Shown piece by piece: positions 9,328 through 19,500 of a stretch of DNA of 64,000 nucleotides (positions within the stretch are counted from its first letter, which is position 1; each line of letters opens with the position of its first letter). Under the pieces are notes generated by a model. It did not search any database, had not been told where the DNA came from, and was given only the letters and a program-made list of their open reading frames with translations. Made by a program: the position numbers and the translations under genes. The DNA is taken from positions 124,001-188,000 of the forward strand of contig CATQHT010000001.1 of NCBI GenBank assembly GCA_958296045.1, read 5' to 3'. Source of the DNA: Rhodothermales bacterium. GTDB taxonomy: Bacteria; Bacteroidota; Rhodothermia; Rhodothermales; Bin80.

Positions 9328-9588
9328 CGTTTCGTATTGTCGAGTGTGCAGTTAAGTGTCGTCCTTACTAACAACAGTTGCATGATACGCTAAACATGTG
9401 AGACAATCAGGTGATACTGTCGGACGTGGATAACTTGTGAATAACTGGTTTAGCGCTTGTATACCCCTGTGTGCATATCTTGGGTGGTACAACTCGTGGC
9501 TTCGAGTAAGGCATCCTATGCAGCGGGTACGGGCATCTTCAGGCGCCCGATTTCCGGCCCTTTGTGCCACCACAATCCGTCACCAGAC
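9328..9588. other. AT-richer intergenic with two DnaA-box-like sites
   Basis: CGTGGATAA (9425-9433) and TGTGAATAA (9436-9444) are, on the minus strand, TTATCCACG and TTATTCACA. The second fits the DnaA-box consensus TTATNCACA and the first misses by one base; they are 2 bp apart in the same orientation. No dnaA, dnaN or replication gene is nearby, so an origin is not claimed. Confidence 0.3.
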
Positions 9589-9984
9589 ATGACCACACGC
9601 AGGCAGAATCACACGAATGGAAGGCCGGACCCCGAGGTTGTACCGCGTGCGCAACGCCGACGGTTTTCGCCCACTTATAAGCTCCGCATCCTTGATGAGG
9701 CAGATGCCTGTGAGGGTAAGACCGCGCTGGACGCGCTGTTGCGCAGAGAAGGTCTTTACTCGTCCCACCTTAGCAACTGGCGCAGGCAGAAGGCTCAAGG
9801 CCGGTTGACTACCGGGGCGCGGAGTGTAGAGGAATTTGAAGAACTCCAGGCAGAGAGAGACGCGGCAGTGCGGAGAAGCGCTAGGCTGGAGCGTCGCTTG
9901 GAAATAGCCGAGTTGATCATTGATGTTCAACACAAGGTCTCGATGGCCTATGGTTTCGATGTCAGCGATACCCGAAGCCGATGA
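9589..9984 (+). CDS. IS3-type transposase OrfA (helix-turn-helix), probably defunct
   Basis: A 131-aa protein from the ATG at 9589 (the open frame starts earlier, but without family resemblance). RRRFSPTYKLRILDEADAC followed by LLRREGLYSSHLSNWRRQ is the helix-turn-helix of IS3-type OrfA proteins, followed by a charged coiled-coil (EEFEELQAERDAAVRRSARL) and LEIAELIIDVQHKVS, the usual end of the leucine-zipper part. The frame then diverges. OrfA binds the element ends and needs OrfB for catalysis; only an OrfB stub follows, so the element should not move by itself. Confidence 0.6.
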   Translation: MTTRRQNHTNGRPDPEVVPRAQRRRFSPTYKLRILDEADACEGKTALDALLRREGLYSSHLSNWRRQKAQGRLTTGARSVEEFEELQAERDAAVRRSARLERRLEIAELIIDVQHKVSMAYGFDVSDTRSR

Positions 9985-10150
9985 GCATTGCAGGGTTAAC
10001 AGCATCAAAGGAGCTATGGGGGTGTCGGGTGCCTGCAGGCAGGTCGGTCTGTCTTGGACGACCTACTTTCGCAGTATCCGGCACCGCTCCCGCATACCCT
10101 CGCAGCGGCGACACTGCCCAAGATGCCGGTCATTACGTTACAGTATTTGA
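9956..10150 (+). pseudogene. 5' stub of IS3-type transposase OrfB
   Basis: In the frame next to OrfA, KGAMGVSGACRQVGLSWTTY matches the start of IS3 OrfB (the region just before the integrase core). The frame stops at 10150 and no DDE residues follow, so the catalytic domain has been lost. Confidence 0.5.
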
Positions 10151-10555
10151 AACGATAACCTGTACTAAAACCGTTTGCACATTCCGGCTCGGCATATTGA
10201 TCGCCCGAAGGAACGCTCTTAACTTAAGATCAGCGATGCCGGTCGGTTTGTTGGCTTGTGGCGACACTATGGCATCATGATGCTGTACCCCATGAAGTGG
10301 CCGCCATGATTTCGGGGTAGAAGCTGACGGATGGGCGACAGCCGGTGGTGAGCGCTGAGCCACGGGGCTGGGCCTGAGCGCATAGGGTCACCGCTTATAC
10401 AGGACTGGCGAAACTCGTATGTTGGATTGTGGGGCTTTGGCTGAAAGGCCCCTTGAAACCTTCAATAACTCGGCGTGCCGGGAAGCCGGACGCTGCACCA
10501 GGCATCCTTGGATGCGCAGGCGGGTTCAACAGGCGTACCAGATCGCAGGGATCGC
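10151..10555. other. Intergenic with one hairpin, no gene seen
   Basis: The first part is probably degraded IS DNA. Around 10431-10452 GGGGCTTT and AAAGGCCCC form a stem with one bulged base. No T-run follows on the plus strand, so it is not called a terminator; it could lie in the etfB leader. Confidence 0.35.
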
Positions 10556-11302
10556 ATGAAGATAGCGGTATGCATCAAGCAGACGCCTGATACCGAAGCG
10601 CGCATCCTTGTGGCGCCTAGTGGCTGCAGCATTGAGGAAGCAGGCCTCACCTGGATCATCAGCCCGCACGACGAGTCAGCACTAGAGCAGGCGCTACAGA
10701 TTCGGGACCGGTGCCAGGGTAGGGTCACGGCAGTGGCTTTGGGACCAGCCAGGGTGAAGCAGGCCCTGCGGGAAGCACTGGCTATGGGTGCGGACGAAGC
10801 GCTGCATCTTCCGTGCGACGCTATGCCGGCAGACGCGGCGGTGACGGCCGCCGCTCTGGCACAGGCGCTGGCGCCACGCACGTTTGACCTGATCCTGACC
10901 GGGGAGCAATCGATTGACCAGGCGGGTTCGCAGGTGCCGCAGCGCCTCGCGGTGGCGCTTGGGTGGCCTTGCGTAACCGCAGTAGAGGGGCTGGAGGTAG
11001 ACGGAAACTCCGTGAACGCGGAGCGGCCCCGAGAGCAGGCCGAGGAGACAGTACGCTTCGAGCTGCCAGCCGTGGTGGGGATCAATCGCCGGATTGGTGA
11101 GCCACGTTACCCTTCCTTCAGGGGTATCATGAAGGCCAAACGGAAGCCCATCGGTGTGGCCGTAGTGACGCTTGATGAGGAGGCCATGGTACGTGTGCGA
11201 ATGCGTGCTCCGAAGGCGAAAAAGCAGGGCGTGGTTGGTGCCTACGGCTCCGGCATCGAAGACACGGTAGCGGCTTTGCTGGCCGGGGCGGCCAAGGTCT
11301 AA
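10556..11302 (+). CDS. etfB: Electron transfer flavoprotein beta subunit
   Basis: A 248-aa beta subunit of the heterodimeric electron-transfer flavoprotein, which carries electrons from acyl-CoA and other dehydrogenases to the ETF-quinone oxidoreductase. The ATG at 10556 (MKIAVCIKQTPDTEARI) is preferred over an upstream in-frame ATG because it matches the conserved N-terminus and has GCAGGG upstream. Visible landmarks are SPHDESALEQAL, the nucleotide-binding region EALAMGADEALHL, LILTGEQSIDQAGSQVP, the family signature region TAVEGLEVDG, and GIMKAKRKPI. The alpha-subunit gene follows after 6 bp, so the two are co-transcribed. Confidence 0.93.
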   Translation: MKIAVCIKQTPDTEARILVAPSGCSIEEAGLTWIISPHDESALEQALQIRDRCQGRVTAVALGPARVKQALREALAMGADEALHLPCDAMPADAAVTAAALAQALAPRTFDLILTGEQSIDQAGSQVPQRLAVALGWPCVTAVEGLEVDGNSVNAERPREQAEETVRFELPAVVGINRRIGEPRYPSFRGIMKAKRKPIGVAVVTLDEEAMVRVRMRAPKAKKQGVVGAYGSGIEDTVAALLAGAAKV

Positions 11303-11308
11303 GAAAGG

Positions 11309-12226
11309 ATGGCAGAGATTCTCGTCATAGAAGAGGCGGTCACCTTCGCGGCAGGAGATGGGACTCATCCGGTGACCCGCGAACTATGCCATGCGGCTGA
11401 CGATATCGCCCGGCGGACCGGCCACGAGTGGGCATCGCTGGAGGTAGCCTTGCCTGAAGCCTTGCTGCGTGATCCGGCAGCATTCGGTGAAGCCATCGCG
11501 GAAGCCTCGCGCGACTCGTGGCTTGTCATGATGGGGTCAACGTCGCTGGGGCGGGACGTGATGGCTCGCGCTGCGGGGCTTCTACAGGTGCCCTTGGCGC
11601 AGGATTGTACGGCATATTCTGTGACCGATGGCAGCCCCACCTTTACACGTCCGCTGTACGGAGGTAAGGTGCTGGTCGATGTTCAGCTGAAGTCTCGTCC
11701 GATGCTGGCGACCTTCAGGCCGCGCGCACTGCCTGCATTCGACGGCGTGGCACGCGTTCTGAAGCATGTGGCATGCCGAAGCCCGACAAGTCCGGTGGTA
11801 CAGGTAGATGTATGCGCTGCCAGGGTAGGGCGGACGCTTGGGGTGACCGAAGCAGACGTTGTAGTCAGCGGCGGGCGTGGCATGGTAGGGCCCGACAACT
11901 GGCACATCCTAGAAGAGCTGGTCAGCGTACTTGGTCCGCGAGCCACGCTGGCGTGTTCCCGTCCGGTAAGCGATGAAGGCTGGCGACCGCGCGCCGAGCA
12001 TGTTGGTCAGACAGGGCAGGCCATAGCGCCGGATGTGTACATCGCCTGTGGGATTTCTGGTGCGATTCAGCATGTGGCTGGCATCACGGGATCGAAGTGC
12101 ATCATTGCCATCAATCGCGACGCGGATGCTCCGATATTCAAGGTGGCCGACTATGGTATTGTGGGGGACCTCTTTGAGGTTGTACCGGCCTTGACGCAGG
12201 CTATTCGCGCTTTTGGGGACTCGTGA
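11309..12226 (+). CDS. etfA: Electron transfer flavoprotein alpha subunit
   Basis: A 305-aa alpha subunit that carries FAD in ETF. The start is set by AAGAAAGG directly before the ATG. The C-terminal FAD domain is complete: SGGRGMVGPDNWHILEEL, SRPVSDEGW, GQTGQAIAPDVYIACGISGA, IQHVAGI and INRDADAPIFKVADYGIVGD. It follows etfB immediately. Its last 26 bp overlap the end of the convergent MobA-like gene, so the two transcripts must read through each other's 3' ends. Confidence 0.93.
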   Translation: MAEILVIEEAVTFAAGDGTHPVTRELCHAADDIARRTGHEWASLEVALPEALLRDPAAFGEAIAEASRDSWLVMMGSTSLGRDVMARAAGLLQVPLAQDCTAYSVTDGSPTFTRPLYGGKVLVDVQLKSRPMLATFRPRALPAFDGVARVLKHVACRSPTSPVVQVDVCAARVGRTLGVTEADVVVSGGRGMVGPDNWHILEELVSVLGPRATLACSRPVSDEGWRPRAEHVGQTGQAIAPDVYIACGISGAIQHVAGITGSKCIIAINRDADAPIFKVADYGIVGDLFEVVPALTQAIRAFGDS

Positions 12227-12842
12227 CGGCTCTGCGGACCCGGTAGGGTGTGGCATTCTCTCTAGCCGCGGCAAGGTCGGAAGCGATGTCCACATCCCAG
12301 TTAGAGCCCTCGACCTCAATGTTACAGACATGCATTCGGTAGCGACGAACCAAGTCTCTGCAGCCGTCTGAGCCCTTGTGTGCTAAGATCGCATCGCGAT
12401 AGGTCGAAGAGAATAGCACGGGGTGCCCTGGCTGCTTGTGCCACGTAGCGCGTACGATAACCTTTGGATTGACCGGCCTCACGCGTCTGAATGCGGCGAT
12501 AATATCATTGATGCCGAAGGAGGAAACGAATGGTATATCAGCAGGGAATACTAAGAATCCCATTGCTCCGGGCTCAGTTGCTAGCACGCCTGCCTGGATG
12601 GAGGACGTGAGTCCATCGGCGAACCCGTCGTTGCGGACGAAGCGGACTGGCAGGCCCGTCAGCGCGCCTTCGACTTGGGTCGCTTGGTATCCCGTGACTA
12701 CGAGAACCTCATATACTTGCGAGAGCAAGGCCGCCCGCGTTGCATACGCCGCCAGCGGCAAGCCATGCAGGGGCAGCAGCAGCTTGTTGGCAGACCCCAT
12801 GCGCTCGGATGTGCCTGCTGCCAGTACGATCCCGCTAATCAT
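12201..12842 (-). CDS. MobA/MocA-like nucleotidyltransferase
   Basis: A 213-aa member of the MobA-like NTP-transferase group, which attach GMP or CMP to molybdopterin. The P-loop-like start GIVLAAGTSERMGSANKLL, the metal-binding FPADIPF, GHPVLFSS and the terminal NWDVDIASDL (equivalent of DIDTPEDL) are all present. The LAAGxSxRMGxxKLLLP pattern fits the MocA (CTP:molybdopterin cytidylyltransferase) branch better than MobA. Its ATG overlaps the stop of the upstream heavy-metal-domain gene as ATGA. No molybdoenzyme gene is in the window, so the client is unknown. Confidence 0.8.
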   Translation of the reverse strand: MISGIVLAAGTSERMGSANKLLLPLHGLPLAAYATRAALLSQVYEVLVVTGYQATQVEGALTGLPVRFVRNDGFADGLTSSIQAGVLATEPGAMGFLVFPADIPFVSSFGINDIIAAFRRVRPVNPKVIVRATWHKQPGHPVLFSSTYRDAILAHKGSDGCRDLVRRYRMHVCNIEVEGSNWDVDIASDLAAARENATPYRVRRAVTSPQKRE

Positions 12843-13048
12843 GCGGAGCGCACCTGGTAGCCTGCCGCCTCAATGGTGCGCAGGACCGATGCGTGTTGCT
12901 CCGGCGTGATACGCACCTTGGCGCGCCCGATGCGGACTTTTCGGACCTTGACGCCAGGGAGGTCCTGCAAGGCCTGGGATACGGCTTTGACGCAATGGCC
13001 GCACGACATGCCATCGATGTGCAGCGTAACAGTGGAATGGGAAGGCAT
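12839..13048 (-). CDS. Heavy-metal-associated (HMA) domain protein, copper-chaperone-like
   Basis: A 69-aa ferredoxin-fold HMA protein from the ATG at 13048 (MPSHSTVTLHIDGMSCGHCV). The GMSCGHC motif gives the CxxC pair that binds Cu(I) or another soft metal, and the remainder (AVSQALQDLPGVKVRKVRIG, TIEAAGYQVRSA) fits the CopZ/MerP fold. The frame is open further upstream but that part has no family look. It overlaps the MobA-like gene by 4 bp, so both proteins are made from one message. Confidence 0.85.
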   Translation of the reverse strand: MPSHSTVTLHIDGMSCGHCVKAVSQALQDLPGVKVRKVRIGRAKVRITPEQHASVLRTIEAAGYQVRSA

Positions 13049-13533
13049 GGTTTGAAGAGGCTTATCCGATAGAGGATATCCGTTGCTCAACAAGATAAGC
13101 TGTATCGCTTTGCCACCGGCCAGTCCCAGGTGGGGCGCGCCAGCGAATCCAACGAAACAACCAATCGGCGATCCTTGGGGCGCGTCCGAAACGCGGGGAT
13201 GCCCCACGACGCGGTGCCACAAGGCTGGCAAGGTCAGTCACGCCTGCCGCGTCGCTCTAGGAAGAGCGAACCCTCAACGAAACAGAGACTGTGGCGATTT
13301 GTGGCAATTTGTGGTAAGTTCACGTCGTGGGATGTGCTCACCGCGGCCGCATTGCCGACCATGCACCATATGCCAAAGCGAGGTTCCATCGTAAGGTCAC
13401 TCATATGAACCACGACCTTGGTGGCTGTCAGTAGGTGGGTTTGCAGCGTTAATTTGACAAAATGATCGTTAATGATACTTGGGCGGCGATCACAGGCGCC
13501 TTATTACCGCTACTGAACCAAGGCTGAGGCCCT
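13049..13533. other. Intergenic before addB; possible helix-turn-helix remnant and promoter
   Basis: A short plus-strand frame (13130-13408) holds KQRLWRFVAICGKFTSWDV, which resembles a winged-helix DNA-binding segment of mobile-element proteins, but it stops soon after and has no good start. From about 13440 the DNA becomes AT-rich. TTGACA at about 13454 with TAATGATACTT 10-20 bp later is the best promoter candidate for addB, 50-70 bp before its ATG. Confidence 0.35.
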
Positions 13534-16503
13534 ATGTCCAAAACGCCATTATTGGAAATTCTGTTGGTTCCAGACTCGAGCGCTGCGCGTCGCGTGCGTC
13601 GCCGTCTGGCCGAAGAGCAGCCGCGCTGCGGTGTGCTGGTGGCGACCATGGATGACCTTATCGGCCGCGCGGCTCGTCGCTACCACATCTTCGAGAGTGG
13701 AATCACAGACGAAGATTTCGAAGCGGTGCTAGGCAATATGAGCGATCGGTTCTGGTCTGGAAGCTTCGAGGTGGCGCCAGCCGAGACAGCTGCAGCCATC
13801 AAGAGTGCACTTACTACCCTTGTTGCAGCATCCGATCCCAGCGATCCGGTCAATTCGATTGTATGGGATGCCGCCAAGTGCCATTCAGAACGTTTGTGTG
13901 AGCGCCTTGAGCACCTCAAGGAGCTGCTTTTAGGTGAGCTTTGTGGAGTTCTCCCAGGCCGCCAACAGCAACTTAGGCGCTTACTAGAGCACGATGCAAC
14001 CAGACATCCCCCTGCGGAAATGATCAGGGTGCATTGCGTGCCTGAACAGCCATATCTGTCCCGCTGGGAAGCGGCATTGGTCGAAAAGCTCAACACGGAT
14101 GCCGGAGACACGCGCCATTCGGACCTTCAGGGCTTGCTCACAGAGTGTCTGGTGCAGGCTCCAAGCGCTTCTAAGGGTACGGCTTTGTTCATGCTGCAGA
14201 AATATCTGATAGGTAGCAGTGAAGTACCCAAGGGCGAGAAGACCCAGGCTGAAGTCCGTCTCGATGACACTGCGCAGTGGATTCGGGTGCGGGACTGCTA
14301 CCAGGAGGCGGAGGTTGCGGCCGGCTTGGTGCAGGAGTTTATTTCAGGCTCGGGCACAGAAGCAGCTGACGTTGGCATCCTGGTCCCTCAGGGAGAAGAG
14401 TATGCGTACGCAGTGCGCCGTGCGCTTCGCTACGAGGAGATCGTACCCTCAGGCTTACCCGATGCTGGGCAGGCGCCGGACTACGGATACCAGTTGGTGT
14501 TTAACCTGCTGCACTGTCTGCCCCCAGACGGTACGAATCGGGACAAGTCTATTTGGTGGCCACCGGTAATGGCGCAGGCATCGGTATTGTCCTCCCCGCT
14601 TATGCCGTGGAGCATCCGGGTGGGCAGATCTATGGCGCAGCGCGTTATGGAGGGCAAACGTGAAATTGCGGCCTCCAAGGGCATTCTCGATGAGATTGGC
14701 GAAAGGGCGCATCTGGTGTTCGCATTGCTCCAGCTAAGGCTACCATGCCGATGTGCCGCCCATGGTACGAGTTGTGAAAGGTCCGGTCACGGGACCGGCT
14801 TCGGCAATGAAGTGCTGGAAGCCTTGCGGAACGATATCGTACGAATGCCGCCGCCGGAAATCCTCCGTACACTTCGCGATTGGCTTACCCTGTCCTCCAA
14901 GCTTAGCCCACAAGGTCGCAGGAGGCGTACATTTGGGGAGGAATGGCGGCGTGCGTTAGACGGCTTAGCGCGGGTAGAGCGCGAGCAAACGCGCTTAGGA
15001 TCGGCCGACTGGCAGGCACTTGCAAGAAGGGTTGCGCCGAAGCCTTGTACCGTGCCGCCTCAGGCATCGTGTTGGTCCGTAGAGGGTGTGACGATTTTGC
15101 GCGAAGGACACGAACCATGGCGTACCGTAGACCACTTGATTGTGCTTGGGTTCGACGAAAGTCGTTACCCGAGAGTGCCCTCAAGCTTACCCGTGCTTAC
15201 AGGAGCTGAATGGAGCGACATGGCTTGCAGTTTGGACCTGGACGTTGATCTACCGGTACGTCAGCTGGAACGCCGCAGGAGTCTGTTTTACCGACAGCTG
15301 AGCGCTGCGCTCAAATCTGTCACGTTTTTACTGCCTCACTGGGGTTTGGACGGGAAGCGGAAGCAGCCATCAACTACGCTGCACTTTATGCGCGCGCTGT
15401 TCGCTGGCAGTAGTTGCAAAACGACGGGCGAATTGCCAGAACTGGTGTGCAGCATGGACGATGAGCCTGATTGCAGCAGGGAGAAGCATTCTGCCGAGCT
15501 TATCCAGGTAGAAAGCGGTAACCCGGTTTCCCGCGAATCGGGTGGTGCAGCAGCAATGCTGGACCTGAAGATGGACCTGCTCCAGTCTGGTAAAGGGCGC
15601 AAGGACCCGGCGCAGTCTCTGAGTAGGCTTGATACGCTCCTTGTGTCACCGCTTGCATGGCTCTTGAATCAACTGTGCGCACTCCCGCCCCAGGCGTGGA
15701 AACCGAGTGATTTGACAGTACTCTTAAAGGGTAACATCATGCACGCGGCATTTGCCTCCATATTTAAGGGTTGGACGTTGGATCCTAGCAAAAGAGAGCT
15801 GGACCGCGAAAGCGCAGAAGAGCATTTCAAAAAGGCGGTGGCGAGTTTGGCACCTTTCTTATCCCTGAAACGCTGGCGGATAGAGTACAAGCAGCTGGAA
15901 GAGCAATGCCTGGAAGCTGCTGATAAATGGCATGGGCTGCTAGTTTATCTCGAGGCCAAGGACATCCAGACCGAATTCACGTTTCCGCCGAAGGACATCC
16001 AGACCGGATCCACGTTGCCGAGTGTTTGGAATGGCGTTGACATTTCTGGAAGGGCGGATCTTATCGTATCCGTCGGATCGGATCGGCGGCTTGTTGTGGA
16101 CTACAAGTCGGGCAGTCTACGTAACCTGGAAACAAGGATGAAGAGCGGGTATGAGCTTCAGGCCAGCCTGTATGCCGAGCTGCTCAAGTCGTCTAAGGCG
16201 CTTGGAATGACCGATGCGACCAAGGTAGCAGTTGCATACTACAGTATGAGCAAACACGATTGTTGTTCCGATATGTCATTCCATCGAGGAGCCATTGCCG
16301 ATGCCCCATTGACTTGGACCGAAATCCAATCCAAGACAGCAACCAGCATAAGCGAACATGCTAAGAATGTGCTTCGTAAGCAATTGGACGACGTCACACA
16401 AGGTCGCATCTGCTTGGTCTACTGCGAAAAGTTTGGCCTACCCAGGTACGCTCTGGACTCCAGCCCACTTGTAAGGCAGTTTTGCAAGGAGGTGCAGGCA
16501 TGA
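13534..16503 (+). CDS. AddB-like PD-(D/E)xK nuclease subunit
   Basis: A 989-aa protein resembling AddB/RexB, the partner of AddA in double-strand-break end processing for RecA loading. The C-terminal nuclease domain is visible: HAAFASIF (conserved His), GRADLIVSVGSDRRLVVDYK (Asp, then DxK) and GYELQASLYAEL (Gln). The N-terminus (LEILLVPDSSAARRVRRRLA) lacks a Walker A motif. The Fe-S cluster cysteines seen in many AddB proteins are missing: the first position reads VSPLAWLLNQL and no CxxC group occurs at the end. Residues 809-830 are an 11-aa unit repeated twice (KDIQTEFTFPP, KDIQTGSTLPS). The stop overlaps the addA-like start. It could be an accessory rather than the main recombinational nuclease. 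Confidence 0.75.
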   Translation: MSKTPLLEILLVPDSSAARRVRRRLAEEQPRCGVLVATMDDLIGRAARRYHIFESGITDEDFEAVLGNMSDRFWSGSFEVAPAETAAAIKSALTTLVAASDPSDPVNSIVWDAAKCHSERLCERLEHLKELLLGELCGVLPGRQQQLRRLLEHDATRHPPAEMIRVHCVPEQPYLSRWEAALVEKLNTDAGDTRHSDLQGLLTECLVQAPSASKGTALFMLQKYLIGSSEVPKGEKTQAEVRLDDTAQWIRVRDCYQEAEVAAGLVQEFISGSGTEAADVGILVPQGEEYAYAVRRALRYEEIVPSGLPDAGQAPDYGYQLVFNLLHCLPPDGTNRDKSIWWPPVMAQASVLSSPLMPWSIRVGRSMAQRVMEGKREIAASKGILDEIGERAHLVFALLQLRLPCRCAAHGTSCERSGHGTGFGNEVLEALRNDIVRMPPPEILRTLRDWLTLSSKLSPQGRRRRTFGEEWRRALDGLARVEREQTRLGSADWQALARRVAPKPCTVPPQASCWSVEGVTILREGHEPWRTVDHLIVLGFDESRYPRVPSSLPVLTGAEWSDMACSLDLDVDLPVRQLERRRSLFYRQLSAALKSVTFLLPHWGLDGKRKQPSTTLHFMRALFAGSSCKTTGELPELVCSMDDEPDCSREKHSAELIQVESGNPVSRESGGAAAMLDLKMDLLQSGKGRKDPAQSLSRLDTLLVSPLAWLLNQLCALPPQAWKPSDLTVLLKGNIMHAAFASIFKGWTLDPSKRELDRESAEEHFKKAVASLAPFLSLKRWRIEYKQLEEQCLEAADKWHGLLVYLEAKDIQTEFTFPPKDIQTGSTLPSVWNGVDISGRADLIVSVGSDRRLVVDYKSGSLRNLETRMKSGYELQASLYAELLKSSKALGMTDATKVAVAYYSMSKHDCCSDMSFHRGAIADAPLTWTEIQSKTATSISEHAKNVLRKQLDDVTQGRICLVYCEKFGLPRYALDSSPLVRQFCKEVQA
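15958..16023 (+). repeat. In-frame tandem duplication of 33 bp inside the AddB-like gene
   Basis: Two adjacent 33-bp copies (15958-15990 and 15991-16023), both starting AAGGACATCCAGACCG, encode KDIQTEFTFPP and KDIQTGSTLPS. The copies have diverged a little, so the duplication is not brand new. It lies in the linker before the nuclease core. Confidence 0.85.
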
Positions 16504-19500
16504 CACCAGACAACTTGTTGATTGTCGAGGCTGGAGCCGGATCAGGCAAGACCACTGCGATCCAGAATGTGCTGGGCGACCTGGTGGCTCCAGAGGGTAG
16601 CCGGCAGCGGCCTTCTGACTGGGGAAGCCACGTAGATGAGCTGGCTGACCTGATGATTCAGGCTGTGTGCGATCGTAAGCAGGCTGTGTGCGCAGGTCTG
16701 GTGGATCCCAGGCGCATCATGGCTGTTACGTTCACTGATGCAGCTGCAGCGCAACTGCGTGCGAAGGTGTCACAGGCGCTGCTAGAACGGGGTCTGACAG
16801 ACGCGGCCCAGGAACTCTCCCAGGCGTACATCCACACATTTCACTCATTTGGGTTGCGTCTGATCAAAGACTTCGCCTTTGATGATACTCAGTCTCCGCA
16901 GCCTCGTCTGATTGCGCGCCAGGAACAGGATGCGTTACTGAGGCGTGCCTTGGATGAGTCGGACGAGCTGTCGGCTATGTTAGGCAGAATTCCACAACAT
17001 GGCTATACCTACGACTGGAATACTAAGCAAACGGGTGAGCAGAGGTTTATAAATGACATTCTAAAGACTATCGACTTACTGCGGTCTCTCAACTTTACCG
17101 GATTGCAAGGCTTACCGCTACTTCTGCATGCAGTCGAAGAGTCTTTGAAGAGCTACTATGGTGAAGTAGCGTCGCGCGAAGACTTGGAGAATGAGCTTAG
17201 GGCTCGCATTGATACATTGCTTGATCACGACGACTATAGGGACGGTGCGGTCAGTCTTATGACCGATGAGTGGCCTAAATCTCCTCGCCCCAGGCTAAAT
17301 CTTCATCGCGATTACCGTAATATGAAGGCCGCCCGCGAACCGGGACGTATCAGCACAGACTGGAAACTCTGGACAGATTTGCAGAGACTACAGGGTAACA
17401 CACGTCCAGCCCCACCCAAATCGATAAAACAGCAGTACGGGAATTATGTAACACTCACCAAAGAGGTATCCAAAGCGGCGAAGAGGCTCTCCAGTCACCC
17501 GGGTCCCTTGGAGGACGCGAAGAGACTGGTGCATGTGCTCCTGAAGACTGCAGCACGTACTATTAAATCTTACAACGAGTTAAAGCGAAGGGCCGGAGTG
17601 GTTGACTACACGGACATGGTGGCGAATGCGTTGGCGCTGCTGGAAAAGCCTGAAGTCCTAAACAGCGTGCGCAGCCAGATCGACGTTATCGTAGTAGACG
17701 AGTTTCAAGACACCAACCCGCTGCAGTTCGCGCTTGCGTGGAAGCTCCACGATCTGGGTATACCTTTGATGGTTGTCGGTGACTTGAAGCAGGCCATCAT
17801 GGGTTTTCAGGGTGCCGATCCGCGATTGATGGAGGGGATGCGATCCCACGGACATCGGGAAGACATGCCAGCCAACTACCGGTCCCAAGAGGACCTGATG
17901 AACGTGCTTAACGCGTTCGGAACAGTGCTTTTCGAGGATGGCTACAAGGAGCTGGAACCGAAATCGCAGTCTGGTTTGCGGTGTCGGCACGCTTTGGAAG
18001 TCGTGAAGTTTCAGAAGAAGCCAGCCGTAAAAGATGGCGGTCGAGCTTTGGCGGTGGGCAGACGGATCAAGGAATTGCTGGAGGACGAAAGCGAGTTCTT
18101 CGTCTGTGAGTCAGGAGATAAGCGCCGCATACGAGGGGGCGACATTGCCATTCTCTGTCGGACAAACTCGGTGCGCGAAACGTACGCAAACGTGCTGCGC
18201 AATGATTTTGGTTTTGCCGTCCAGGAAAGTTCTGGGTGGTACGACTCCCGACCTGTCGAGATCGTGCGGCATGCGCTACAGTATGTACACGACAAGCATG
18301 ACCGTCATGCGGCGCTGTATCTTGCGACCATCGATCAAGATACCAGTTCGTTGGAAGGAGCATTGGCCAAGATGGCGGCTGGCGAGGCTCTTACGGGGGA
18401 GGATTACCCGCAGCTGCAGGGACTCGAAGCGCTGCGCTCCTTGCAGTACCCCATATTCGCGCTGATATCGGCCATCATTGATAGCCTCGGTCTGTTTGCA
18501 TGGGAGGACCATGACATGTCCCATGATCAGTGGCGAGCGAATATCGTGAAGCTGTTGGACTGGGCAAGCGAGTTTTCCAACGCTGATCCGGTGGCATTGG
18601 CACAGTCGGGTTACCATGGCAGCGGCATCCCAACATTTCTGGGATGGCTGAAGTCGAAGGCGGAATCAGACGATGGCGATCTGCAGCCAGAGGCAACTTC
18701 GCGCGACAGGGATGCTATTGCTGTTCGCACCATACATAAGGCCAAAGGCATGGAGTGGCCCGTGGTCGTAGCGGCACACTTGGAGTATACGTGGAAAGGA
18801 AATCTGCCTCACCTCAGTAGCGAGTACGGCGATTTCAATGACCTGTCCCAGGTCGTGGCAAATGGTTGGATCCGCTATTTCCCCAAATACCTAGGCGCCA
18901 ATGCCAACGAAAAGGCAAAAGATAAGCTACTTGACGAAGGAAGGATAGAACATCAACGGCTCTTGTATGTGATGCTCACTCGTGCACGCAACAAGTTGAT
19001 CATTGAATGGCCGGAAAATGCCAAGGAGAATTCCCTCTGGTCACTGATGGCCCATAGGGGCTGCAAGCTGTCTTACCGCAAGCCTAGTGTACCTAATCAG
19101 TCCGCAGGCGAAGGTAAGCCCTCCAACGGACGGTTTTGGATTAAAGGAGACTCGTTCCAGTGCCTCATCACCGATGGCGGGGCTTCGTCTAAGGAGGATA
19201 GCGTGGCGAAGACTCCGTCCCGGTCGCCAAACCGGTCCACGTTTCGGCTACCGAAAGGAATGGCGCCAGCTAAGCGTGGGGACGCATGCAAGGATCTGAC
19301 GCCCGACATCGTCCATCCAAGCGACGGCAAAGGAAGCTCTTTGCAGAAGGCGGGTTGGAGGCCAACGGTGATTAGTAAAGAGGATTGTGTTCCAGGGCTG
19401 AAAATAACCCCCGCTAAGCGCGGTGGAGCCGAGTCCGTAGCCGGATTCTTTTCGGGCCCGAAGCTGGGATCGTTTCTGCACCGGTGCTTTGAGGTGCCTG

